Below are positions 24,895 to 32,262 of a stretch of DNA of 32,636 nucleotides, piece after piece. The DNA is from an uncultured Aeromonadales bacterium. GTDB taxonomy: Bacteria; Pseudomonadota; Gammaproteobacteria; Enterobacterales; Succinivibrionaceae. The notes under the pieces are model-generated. The model did no database searches, was not told the origin of the DNA, and saw only the letters and a program-made list of their open reading frames with translations. The first letter of the stretch is position 1, and each line of letters opens with the position of its first letter. The stretch lies in contig CACWLF010000020.1 of assembly GCA_902761645.1 (NCBI GenBank), positions 7,250 through 39,885 of the forward strand, in the 5' to 3' direction. The translations under genes were made by a program, and so were the position numbers.

Positions 24895-25023
24895 AAAATT
24901 AATTTCAATCCATAACAAAAAAATGCAGTCACGATTCAAAATTTTAAAGAATATATTTTATATGTGCGACAATACATGGTATTTTACACAGAATGTATCT
25001 ATCCTTAATTTGAGGGGAACCCA

Positions 25024-25551
25024 ATGAAAAAAAAATTACCGCTGATGATCGGATTAATATGCAGCTCATGCAGTGCCATGGCGGAAGACTATCTTCCTGA
25101 TGATGCAGAAATTTTTACCGATGATTTCAAAATTGTTGCAAATACGCCTGATAAAAACAGAAAAGCAGGCGATACCGCTGATATCAATGCTGTGAAACTG
25201 CTGAATGTTCATGATGCGGCAGATTCAGGTACTGAGGCAACCGAAATCGGAACACTCGGCGAAATGAAGGTTATCCGGGGCGAAAAGGCGGAAAATTCTC
25301 TTGCCTATGTAAAAAACTCCAACAATGACAACTATATCATAAAAAACACCATCATTGTAAAATGCAGAAAGGGAACAGACTGCATACCGGCCGGATACAG
25401 CAGCGAGCAGATAACCGGCACATCCTTTTACCGGGTTACTGTCACCAATCTTGACGAATGGAAACAGGCTATGGCGGATCTTAAACTGATGCCTGACGTT
25501 ATCACTTTTGCTCCTGATATTGATAACGGCTCAGCATTGAAGCTCGACTGA
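25024..25551 (+). CDS. Exported stand-alone subtilisin-propeptide-like (I9-like) protein
   Basis: This 175-residue exported protein has a signal peptide (residues 1-21, ending SAMA before EDY) and a strong ribosome site (GAGGGG). The first part of the mature chain is hydrophilic. The C-terminal 70 residues have the plan of an I9-type propeptide: a first strand NTIIVKCRKGTDC, a middle strand SFYRVTVTNLDEWKQAMADL and the closing LMPDVITFAPDI. The DV(E/I)-(Y/F)-APD ending is the typical join to a subtilase, but here a stop follows soon after. The gene lies 29 bases before a subtilase gene. I infer a trans-acting folding helper and inhibitor of that protease. Cys pairs are seen at positions spaced as in KCRKGTDC. 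Confidence 0.6.
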   Translation: MKKKLPLMIGLICSSCSAMAEDYLPDDAEIFTDDFKIVANTPDKNRKAGDTADINAVKLLNVHDAADSGTEATEIGTLGEMKVIRGEKAENSLAYVKNSNNDNYIIKNTIIVKCRKGTDCIPAGYSSEQITGTSFYRVTVTNLDEWKQAMADLKLMPDVITFAPDIDNGSALKLD

Positions 25552-25580
25552 TACGGAACGTCTGCATATAACAGGACGGA

Positions 25581-27821
25581 ATGATTCACTCTGTAACCGG
25601 AATTTTTAAAATGATTTTAAGATTAACACCTTTAACAAAACTCATATTATCGGGATTATTTTCTCTTTCCGCAATTGCTTTGACATCCTGCGGCGGCGGT
25701 GGCGGCGGCAATGACGAACCTGCAGTGTCTGTTTCCATAGACGGAAACGGAGATCTTTTTACCAATGAACCCTATGATTTAACAATAAGCAATGCAGGTC
25801 AGATATCGAATCTGTCAGTAAAATACGGAAAAACCGAGGCGGTGGAAGGAGATCCGAACCGCTGGAAATATACCTTTGACGTAAACCTCTTTAAAAATCG
25901 AGATGTAAAGTTCCCGGTTACCGAAACAGTATCGTTTACCGCAGAGGACGGCACCGTTTACGAAAAAACAGTTGAAATCATTCTTCCTGATCCGTTAATG
26001 AAATACCAGTGGTCGTTATATAATAACGGCGACAATGAATATAGGCAGCTGGAACTTGATTATGCCCCTCTTAAAGGCTTCGACATAAATGTAATAGATG
26101 CATGGAATCACACTGATGCCCGGGGACGCAAAATATCCGGAAAAGGAACAACAATTCTGTTTATCGATAAATCTGTTGATATAAAGCATGAAAACATAAA
26201 GGACAATATCACAGATTTCATGCCGTCAAAATCCTCACTGACAAACTATATCAACAGGGGTCTGACTCCTGAAGAAATGCGGAACGATGTGGTTAATTCA
26301 CATGGAACTGCCGTTTCCGGAATTGCCGCGGCAAACGGAAGAAACCATCTCGGTCACAGGGGTATCGCGTATGACGCAAAAATGGTATCCTTTGACTTCT
26401 TTAAAGCTGTTAAATATTCTGAGCATAATGATATATACTCAGATAATTCTCTGGATCAAGTCGATGTTATCAATATATCTTTGGGCGAACACAATAATAT
26501 AGGTAACAGTAAATCACTTTATCTTGCAATAGAATCCCTGTACAGCAGAAACATTCCTCTGATTCAATCAGCCGGTAACTATTACGGTGATGCCATTACT
26601 GAAGTTTCCACTGACTGTCTCGACTACGGCTCTCTTTGCCATTTCTCGCAGACATCAATCGAAAGAACAGCAAGAGCATCCGTTGTTGTTACATCATCAA
26701 ATTCACTTGGATCCAAAAGTTCCTACAGCAGTACCGGAGTGAATGCATGGATTACAGCAATGGGCGGAGAACTCGGATTTATTCCTGACTTGTTGAAATT
26801 GTATTTAGGATTGAAAGCTTCAGCAGCCGTTGTATCAAACCTTTCATCATATGACTGTGCCGATTATTGGCGCGAATCAGGTCTGTCATACACAAAATAC
26901 ACTAATATTTTCGATTATTATGAATCTCCATGGTATGCACTTGTAGATCCTGAATACAAATGCAGATATACAGCCGCAATGAATGGAACCTCATCTGCAG
27001 CTCCGCATGTTACCGGCGTTGTGGCGCTGATGAAACAGCTTAAAAAGGATTTAACAATACCTCAGATTAAGTATATTCTTGCCAAAACCGCCAGAAACGA
27101 TAACGATTTTGCCACAATGGCCCTGCAGGACATTACCGGATATGATCAGAACAGAAATGAAATCCTTCTGGATAACGGATGGCTGAAAAAGAATGACAAT
27201 CTTAAATTCAGTTCCTGGTACGGTTTCGGTCTGGTTGATGCCGGCGGAGCAGTGGAGCTGACAGAAAAATGCAGTGAAAATTCCTACTGTGCGGAAAGAG
27301 CCCGGATGCCTGTATATATTCAGTCGAACTCAACCGAATGTACTCAGACTTCGCTTTCCGTGAATGAATACAAATGTACAATTAAAGACTTTTTCAACTA
27401 TGATGAAAACGATGTGAAAACATCGAAATTCAGCGGAAAATTTGAAATCGAGAATGTTGAACTGACTACAGATCAATTCAAATTCTCCTCATCGCAGACT
27501 GCCGGCAATACCGCCTGCGATATTGGAGGAACAGATCAATATCATAAAAAGAAGCCTTTTATTCACCTGCAGCTGGAAATTCAAAGCCCGGATGAAGTTC
27601 TCAGCATTATAAAACCATACTACAGCTACTGGGCAGATTACACACCGGAAGGCAACAGCAGTTACAACAACAAGGAGATTTATCTGACCAGCAATTCCTT
27701 CTATCTTGATGAAATGTCATCGGATAACTCGGAATGGACATTCAAGGTAAGATCGGCTTGCAATATTGATACCTCTATGCTCAACAGATTCAAACTGAAA
27801 ATTTACGGTTATCAGAAATAA
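25581..27821 (+). CDS. Subtilisin-family (S8) serine protease, predicted lipoprotein
   Basis: This 746-residue exported protease has a lipoprotein signal with lipobox ALTSC (Cys37) followed by a Gly run. An alternative start at 25611 would keep the same lipobox. A beta-rich N-terminal part (about 45-135) precedes the S8 domain (about 185-560). The catalytic residues are Asp196 in LFIDKSVD, His241 in NSHGTAVSG, oxyanion Asn333 in SAGNYYG and Ser471 in NGTSSAAPHV. The usual IDSG/IDTG reads IDKS and GTSMA reads GTSSA. An insertion of about 70 residues with several Cys lies between Asn333 and Ser471. The C-terminal 170 residues are beta-rich and end like a P domain (SEWTFKVRSACN to LKIYGYQK). No propeptide is built in, which fits the separate gene upstream. 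Confidence 0.9.
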   Translation: MIHSVTGIFKMILRLTPLTKLILSGLFSLSAIALTSCGGGGGGNDEPAVSVSIDGNGDLFTNEPYDLTISNAGQISNLSVKYGKTEAVEGDPNRWKYTFDVNLFKNRDVKFPVTETVSFTAEDGTVYEKTVEIILPDPLMKYQWSLYNNGDNEYRQLELDYAPLKGFDINVIDAWNHTDARGRKISGKGTTILFIDKSVDIKHENIKDNITDFMPSKSSLTNYINRGLTPEEMRNDVVNSHGTAVSGIAAANGRNHLGHRGIAYDAKMVSFDFFKAVKYSEHNDIYSDNSLDQVDVINISLGEHNNIGNSKSLYLAIESLYSRNIPLIQSAGNYYGDAITEVSTDCLDYGSLCHFSQTSIERTARASVVVTSSNSLGSKSSYSSTGVNAWITAMGGELGFIPDLLKLYLGLKASAAVVSNLSSYDCADYWRESGLSYTKYTNIFDYYESPWYALVDPEYKCRYTAAMNGTSSAAPHVTGVVALMKQLKKDLTIPQIKYILAKTARNDNDFATMALQDITGYDQNRNEILLDNGWLKKNDNLKFSSWYGFGLVDAGGAVELTEKCSENSYCAERARMPVYIQSNSTECTQTSLSVNEYKCTIKDFFNYDENDVKTSKFSGKFEIENVELTTDQFKFSSSQTAGNTACDIGGTDQYHKKKPFIHLQLEIQSPDEVLSIIKPYYSYWADYTPEGNSSYNNKEIYLTSNSFYLDEMSSDNSEWTFKVRSACNIDTSMLNRFKLKIYGYQK

Positions 27822-27848
27822 CCTGAAATTACAGTTGTTCACTTATCG

Positions 27849-27879
27849 AAACCCGTGATTTGTCACGGGTTTATTTTTT
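27849..27879 (+). terminator. Intrinsic terminator of the protease operon
   Basis: A 10-bp stem AAACCCGTGA/TCACGGGTTT (27849-27858 and 27863-27872) with loop TTTG is followed by ATTTTTT. It lies 28 bases after the protease stop. It marks the end of the central block, since AT-rich sequence starts right after it. Confidence 0.92.
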
Positions 27880-28290
27880 GCAGATGATTAATTTGCAAAC
27901 TCCTTAATTTATAAATAAAGAAAAGAATAAAAATAATTACATGATCGTGTGTTATGATACAAAGACTGTTTTTGAAAAGAGCGTTATATCATTTAGCTGT
28001 TTTTCTAAATAGCAGACAATGAAAATTTCAAGTGGTATTTCTTATAAAAAGTTAAGTCTTATTGAAAAAAAGAAAAGGATGGATTGTTGATTTTAAACAA
28101 TCTTAAATAGCATCAAAGGTTATTATGGAGCGTTTACGTAAATAATGGAAATTGCCCCTAATAATTATCCATATACCTTATTTAACATAATATGTATTAT
28201 CGGAAGAATAATATAATTAATATGCGGATTTAAATTAATGATAAATAACGAAAACATTGACAATTTCTAATTTTGTATGGGTATAAAAAA
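27880..28290. promoter_or_regulatory. AT-rich leader of parA with several inverted repeats
   Basis: This 411-base stretch has no convincing gene. It holds three inverted repeats. ATTTAG/CTAAAT lies at 27991-27996 and 28005-28010 with an 8-base spacer. GATTGTT/AACAATC lies at 28082-28088 and 28096-28102. A perfect TTTACGTAAA palindrome lies at 28133-28142. Such sites upstream of a ParA/ParB pair often serve as operators or as a partition centromere. The first one has the TTTAG...CTAAA arms of IncP KorB operators but a different spacing. Confidence 0.45.
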
Positions 28291-29040
28291 ATGAAAACAT
28301 TAACAATTACAAATCAGAAAGGCGGCGTTGGTAAAACAACCCTGGTAATTAACCTTGCACAATTCGCAACTATCGAACACAAGCATAAAGTTGCGGTTAT
28401 TGATCTTGATACTCAGGGCAATGCTTCATGGACTTTAGCAGCTGATGTAGTTGCCAATACCGGCAATATCTTCTTTGATAACAAGATTGATAGCTTGAAT
28501 GCTTCCCGTGATTTAAATGTAATTTCCTCAGACTATCGACTTGCCAATATTGAGAAAATTGACGTTGAACAAATTGCAGATAACCTGAAGGCAATTCAGA
28601 AAAAACTTCAAGAACAGAACGTTGACCTTTTTATTATTGATACACCGCCTAGTATGGGAAACGCTCTGGTAAGTTCTTTACTGGTTGCTGATTATGTGCT
28701 TTGTCCTATTGAGCTTGAAGCATTCTCCTTGCAAGGCGTTCATAAAATGAGAAACGCCATAAACAATATCAAGACACTGAACTCTGATTTAACAGAACTG
28801 GGACTGCTTCCGTCACGTGTAGAAAACCGTAATGCTACACACAGAAGACAGCTACATGAGATCCAGCAATCCTTTCCTCAGTTAATTTGCCCTTATTCAA
28901 TCTTTAACCGTTCAAGCATTGCTGACGCTGTTTCTGAACGCACATGGATCGGCAATAACAAAAAAACCAGTGCCAGAAAAGCTGCTCACGAATTATCTGA
29001 TGTAACAAACTGGATCTTACAAAGAATTGAGTTGGCATAA
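28291..29040 (+). CDS. parA: ParA/IncC-like partition ATPase
   Basis: This 249-residue ATPase of the ParA family has the deviant Walker A KGGVGKTT (residues 10-17), the A' motif IDLDTQGN (37-44) and the B motif FIIDTPPS followed by LVADYVLCPIELEAFSLQG. It has no N-terminal HTH, so it is of the small type, like IncC of IncP plasmids. The start was set at 28291 (MKTLTITNQK); the in-frame ATG at 28273 would add six residues not usual for the family. It is followed after 14 bases by a KorB-like gene. It would use ATP-driven binding to DNA to place the element or plasmid in the cell, or help its transfer. Confidence 0.93.
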   Translation: MKTLTITNQKGGVGKTTLVINLAQFATIEHKHKVAVIDLDTQGNASWTLAADVVANTGNIFFDNKIDSLNASRDLNVISSDYRLANIEKIDVEQIADNLKAIQKKLQEQNVDLFIIDTPPSMGNALVSSLLVADYVLCPIELEAFSLQGVHKMRNAINNIKTLNSDLTELGLLPSRVENRNATHRRQLHEIQQSFPQLICPYSIFNRSSIADAVSERTWIGNNKKTSARKAAHELSDVTNWILQRIELA

Positions 29041-29054
29041 ATAAGGAGGAATAT

Positions 29055-29438
29055 ATGAGTATTGATTTACGTGATTTAGGTAGTTTATCCATTGATAACA
29101 CAAAATCTTCTGGTGCAATGATTATTGATATCAACTTAATTGATGAAGATCCTAACCAGCCAAGAACAGAGTTCGACAAGGAAACACTTCAGGAACTTGC
29201 CGATACCATTGCCGAGCGAGGCGTTAAATCTCCAATTTCTGTACATAGAACAGAAGGCGGTCGCTTCATGATTAATCACGGTGCAAGGCGTTACAGAGCA
29301 GGCATTCTTGCTGGTAAAACCACTATACCGGCTTTTATTGATTATGATTATACGCAGGCAGATCAGATAATTGAGAATATCCAGCGTGACAACCTTAAAC
29401 CTATAGAAATGCGTCCAACGTTTCAATTTTTTGCGTAA
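29055..29438 (+). pseudogene. parB: ParB/KorB-like partition protein, truncated after the N-terminal domain
   Basis: This 127-residue frame has a perfect AAGGAGG ribosome site. It holds only the ParB N-terminal CTP-binding domain: EDPNQPRTEF, GVKSPISVHR, INHGARRYRAG and QIIENIQRDNLKPIEM. The form GARR and the GVKSPISV segment are like KorB of IncP plasmids. After KPIEM at about 29413 the family ends abruptly in RPTFQFFA and a stop. The central HTH and the C-terminal dimer domain are gone. The sequence beyond codes on the other strand, so a rearrangement cut the gene here. Without the HTH it cannot bind an operator in the normal way. Confidence 0.85.
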
Positions 29439-29604
29439 CTGCAGGTTTTATTTTTTGTGAATCGACATTATGTTTAGCTTGACAGCAAGATTCAAAAGAC
29501 TTTTTTATCATTTCAATGCTTGTGGAGAAAATATGATCTTTGCATTCCTTTTTAAATTCACGAAAACTCATCTTTGCATTAACACATGAAAATAATGAAC
29601 TCAA
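29401..29604 (-). CDS. Uncertain minus-strand frame running across the parB break
   Basis: This frame is open from 29663 down to the stop at 29401, but the first usable start is TTG at 29604 (67 residues). The text looks coding (SFREFKKECKDHIFSTSIEM, then SFESCCQAKHN), and its last residues (IETLDAFL) come from antisense parB sequence. So the original C-terminus was replaced by the junction. It may be the tail of the 29637-29852 gene after a frameshift, since the two overlap in different frames. The family is not recognised. Confidence 0.35.
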   Translation of the reverse strand: MSSLFSCVNAKMSFREFKKECKDHIFSTSIEMIKKSFESCCQAKHNVDSQKIKPAVTQKIETLDAFL

Positions 29605-29636
29605 AACAAGATCACTAGAATTTCTGTCTTTCCATG

Positions 29637-29852
29637 CTATGAGCGTCCATAGGGAGATCTATTGACTGGTTTATACCGATGTTCATAATTATTTTCATCA
29701 ATATTATAGTAACTATCTATTGATTGAATAGCTACAGCCAACCTTGTCAAATACTTTCCAACTTCAGCATCTTGAGATACAAGATAATAACTGATTAACC
29801 CCATAAGCTGATTTTGCTGCTTTTCAGGGATTATAAAAGATACATTTTTCAT
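29637..29852 (-). CDS. Small unknown protein coupled to the 410-residue gene
   Basis: This 71-residue protein starts with MKNVSFIIPEKQQNQLMGLI and ends PVNRSPYGRS. Its ATG overlaps the stop of the upstream gene as ATGA, so it is probably translated by coupling. The chain is helix-rich with no signal or membrane segment. The family is not recognised. An open frame in -1 phase continues past its stop and could be a frameshifted remainder of a longer protein. Confidence 0.6.
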   Translation of the reverse strand: MKNVSFIIPEKQQNQLMGLISYYLVSQDAEVGKYLTRLAVAIQSIDSYYNIDENNYEHRYKPVNRSPYGRS

Positions 29853-31081
29853 TTTTCATCCAGGCTATTAATGCTAATGCCTCGCATTTCAGCTAATTTT
29901 TTTATATTGTCCATATTTTGAAGAAAGAATTTCTTTTTTTCATCCTTCATCTTTCTATATTCTTCTGGGTGATTCCGTTGCAATTCAAGTATTTTTTGAA
30001 ATCTTTGATCTGATAATTTCTGACTCAGATCAACCCAAAACAAGTCTACATCTTTACGACTTAATTCCATATGTAAATCGTCTAATATGGAAATTTTATT
30101 TTCATATCTATACACTAAAAGATAAGCAATAATCTGATTATGGCAATACCTTTTGAATATCCAGTTATCATCTACAGCAGAGGCAATGTTAAGTATCCCT
30201 CTGAGATATGGAACATAGGGATAAAGAAAATCAACTTTATCACAGGTAGTACAGTCACTGACAAGATCTAAAAGTAAAGTATAGCATTGCTCATATTCAA
30301 GGGCATTTTGAATGTCTTTATGGTATGAAAGATGGTATTTTTCCTTTTCAGCATCAGTACAAGCCCTTTCTGTCTTGATTGGTTTTACAACATCCAAAAC
30401 TTTCTGAAAATCATCTTTCAAAGCATCAATCTGATATATATCTTCTTTTTGATAACTATCACAGCAACAACTTACATGATTCATAAAATATCTATCTAAT
30501 TTAATATATTCAACTTGTTCAGTCATGTTTTTTGGCTCCTCGGCAACGTTAAAATTCGATATATCACTATTATCCAAATTAAGCAAATTTGCTATAGCTA
30601 CACCAGACTCATGTTTAAGTGCGATAAAATCATCAGCAGTAATATTTTTCATATGATTTTTTTGGGTGATAAGCGATTGAAATAACGACTTTTTTTTATC
30701 CGAGTTTATGTCATATACCCATAAATTGTAATGTTCAAATGTAGTAAGCATATTAGTATCTTTATTTGCTAATTGCCACCAAGTTAATCGGTTATCAGCA
30801 TCTAGATTTCTAACTGCAACATCTTTATTTTGACCACCTTTACCATATAATCTTCCTTTTGTTTGATTCATATAAGTTTGATTTTTTTCAACATATGGAT
30901 GGTCAGTCAACCCTAATGGCATACTATCTGTATCTATATCCTGACAACTGGCAAGAAATTTTACGTAAAGCGATGTTCTCCTCAACATTGCAGAAAAATC
31001 ATCACTTACATTTGCAGCCAGCTCTAAGATTTTATACTGCATCAAGCATACAGGCGATAAAACCAAATTATTGTGTTCCAC
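29849..31081 (-). CDS. Unknown 410-residue mobile-block protein
   Basis: The start is GTG at 31081 with GGGA about 8 bases upstream. I recognise no family and no catalytic motif. The protein is largely helical and hydrophilic, without signal peptide or membrane helices. A cluster MNHVSCCCDSYQKED lies near the middle, with more Cys following (ERACTDAEK, QCYTLLLDLVSDCTTCDKVD), so metal binding is possible. The C-terminus is very Lys/Glu-rich with a likely helix (YRKMKDEKKKFFLQNMDNIK). It forms a tight group with the 71-residue gene downstream and two tiny ORFs upstream, all on the minus strand. The role could be element maintenance or defence; nothing in the sequence decides this. Confidence 0.75.
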   Translation of the reverse strand: MEHNNLVLSPVCLMQYKILELAANVSDDFSAMLRRTSLYVKFLASCQDIDTDSMPLGLTDHPYVEKNQTYMNQTKGRLYGKGGQNKDVAVRNLDADNRLTWWQLANKDTNMLTTFEHYNLWVYDINSDKKKSLFQSLITQKNHMKNITADDFIALKHESGVAIANLLNLDNSDISNFNVAEEPKNMTEQVEYIKLDRYFMNHVSCCCDSYQKEDIYQIDALKDDFQKVLDVVKPIKTERACTDAEKEKYHLSYHKDIQNALEYEQCYTLLLDLVSDCTTCDKVDFLYPYVPYLRGILNIASAVDDNWIFKRYCHNQIIAYLLVYRYENKISILDDLHMELSRKDVDLFWVDLSQKLSDQRFQKILELQRNHPEEYRKMKDEKKKFFLQNMDNIKKLAEMRGISINSLDEK

Positions 31082-31098
31082 TGTGCTTCCCTATATAC

Positions 31099-31227
31099 TT
31101 ACTCATCTTCTTCTTTTGAAGATTTACTGAAGAAGTCTACACTGGAATTTAATCCGTAATTCAACCAATATTCCATTGGTCGCTGGTCTTTAGCTGTTTT
31201 TTTACTGATATTTTGGAGCCACTCCAT
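31099..31227 (-). CDS. Tiny ORF (42 residues) upstream of the 410-residue gene
   Basis: MEWLQNISKKTAKDQRPMEY begins at 31227 and the frame stops at 31099, 17 bases before the GTG of the 410-residue gene. Its frame stays open further upstream (SRRHKNS before the Met) and overlaps the end of the next tiny ORF in another frame. The two may be one gene broken by a frameshift near 31240-31260. The C-terminus is Ser/Glu-rich (FFSKSSKEEDE). Confidence 0.45.
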   Translation of the reverse strand: MEWLQNISKKTAKDQRPMEYWLNYGLNSSVDFFSKSSKEEDE

Positions 31228-31234
31228 TGAATTT

Positions 31235-31318
31235 TTATGCCGCCTCGAATAAAGAAAGAACTGAAGCTTTTTTTCTTGCTACATTATCTACCCATTCTTT
31301 AAATTCACGATCATCCAT
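31235..31318 (-). CDS. Tiny ORF (27 residues), possible N-terminus of a frameshifted gene
   Basis: MDDREFKEWVDNVARKKASV begins at 31318, with GGGGAT about 7 bases upstream as ribosome site (complement of atcccc at 31322-31327). It stops at 31235. It is amphipathic and highly charged. With the 31099-31227 frame it would make a protein of about 75 residues if one base were added or lost. There is no family assignment. Confidence 0.4.
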   Translation of the reverse strand: MDDREFKEWVDNVARKKASVLSLFEAA

Positions 31319-31388
31319 GATAATCCCCTTTCTCAATACATCAAAAAAATTCTTTTAACTTAAAGATACTAAACATCTATTTCCTAAT

Positions 31389-32219
31389 TTATTTAGGAAA
31401 ATACCCACTTACTATTTTTTCAAATCTGCTGGCATAAACATCATAAGGAATAGTCCAGATATAGTTATAGACAATATTTTTAAAATCAGTCAGATGCCCT
31501 ATATCTGTCAATTCAATATTTCTGTTTTCTGGGAAGATGTAATTATTGTAATCAACAAAAAATACAAGTTTTCCAGTTTTACCTTTCTTTCCTTTAATAT
31601 TCAATTCTAGTCTTGAATGTCCAGATTTGTAAAGCTTTCGTCTTACAACTTCATCAATACCCGAATAACCTATTAATGCCCTGATAGCTTTTAATTCATA
31701 ATTCTTAAAAAGCTGCTGTGGCGGGTTAATAGGAATATGCTTCACTTTTGAACGTGCCGTTACGCCAATAGAATATGATTCCATTTCTGCCACATTTACC
31801 GGAAGGTATTGCGATAACAGCAACGCATTTTCGCTATCATAATTTTTTTCAAAATCACGGTATAAAGCCTGAATTGCATCATCTGTCATAAACGCAAATG
31901 GACTTACTGCAACAGTCTGCCGTGAGAAAGCTGCAATGCAGTTTTCCAGGAATGAAAATAACTGATCTGGATTAAACCAAATAAGTTCCGAATCGTTTTT
32001 ATTCAAATGGCAATTAATGATTGCTCTCCAATTAGGAACAGATCTAGTTCCCTGAATAAAAATATGAGGCACATTAGAAGTGATATATTCACTCACCCAA
32101 TTTCTACCTACCTTTAAAAATTCGCAAACATCAGCAACACTCAATGTGTGTGTTTTATCCAAAGCTTTTAGAAGGTTTTCATAATCCATTTTTATAATTG
32201 GAGAAGTGATCTTACTCAT
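31389..32219 (-). CDS. Unknown 276-residue protein with HTH-like N-terminus
   Basis: The ATG at 32219 has AGGT upstream; a second in-frame ATG ten codons in is possible. Residues about 25-50 (TLSVADVCEFLKVGRNWVSE) look like the helix-turn-helix used by MerR/excisionase-type or plasmid proteins that read DNA. A Trp/Pro segment follows (GTRSVPNWRAIINCHLNKND). The middle is helical. The C-terminus has beta-rich stretches (LELNIKGKKGKTGKLVFFVD) and several aromatic residues. No signal or membrane part is seen. It may be a regulator or replication-type protein of the mobile block. I do not recognise the family. Confidence 0.65.
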   Translation of the reverse strand: MSKITSPIIKMDYENLLKALDKTHTLSVADVCEFLKVGRNWVSEYITSNVPHIFIQGTRSVPNWRAIINCHLNKNDSELIWFNPDQLFSFLENCIAAFSRQTVAVSPFAFMTDDAIQALYRDFEKNYDSENALLLSQYLPVNVAEMESYSIGVTARSKVKHIPINPPQQLFKNYELKAIRALIGYSGIDEVVRRKLYKSGHSRLELNIKGKKGKTGKLVFFVDYNNYIFPENRNIELTDIGHLTDFKNIVYNYIWTIPYDVYASRFEKIVSGYFPK

Positions 32220-32262
32220 AATATTACCTATGATTTATTTTGGTTATATCACCCACATAGAA

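Noticed and set aside
28257-28287. TTGACA with TATAAA as promoter of parA
   Set aside because: The gap would be 19 bp and the -10 box ends only 3 bases before the chosen start codon, so transcription would begin inside the gene.
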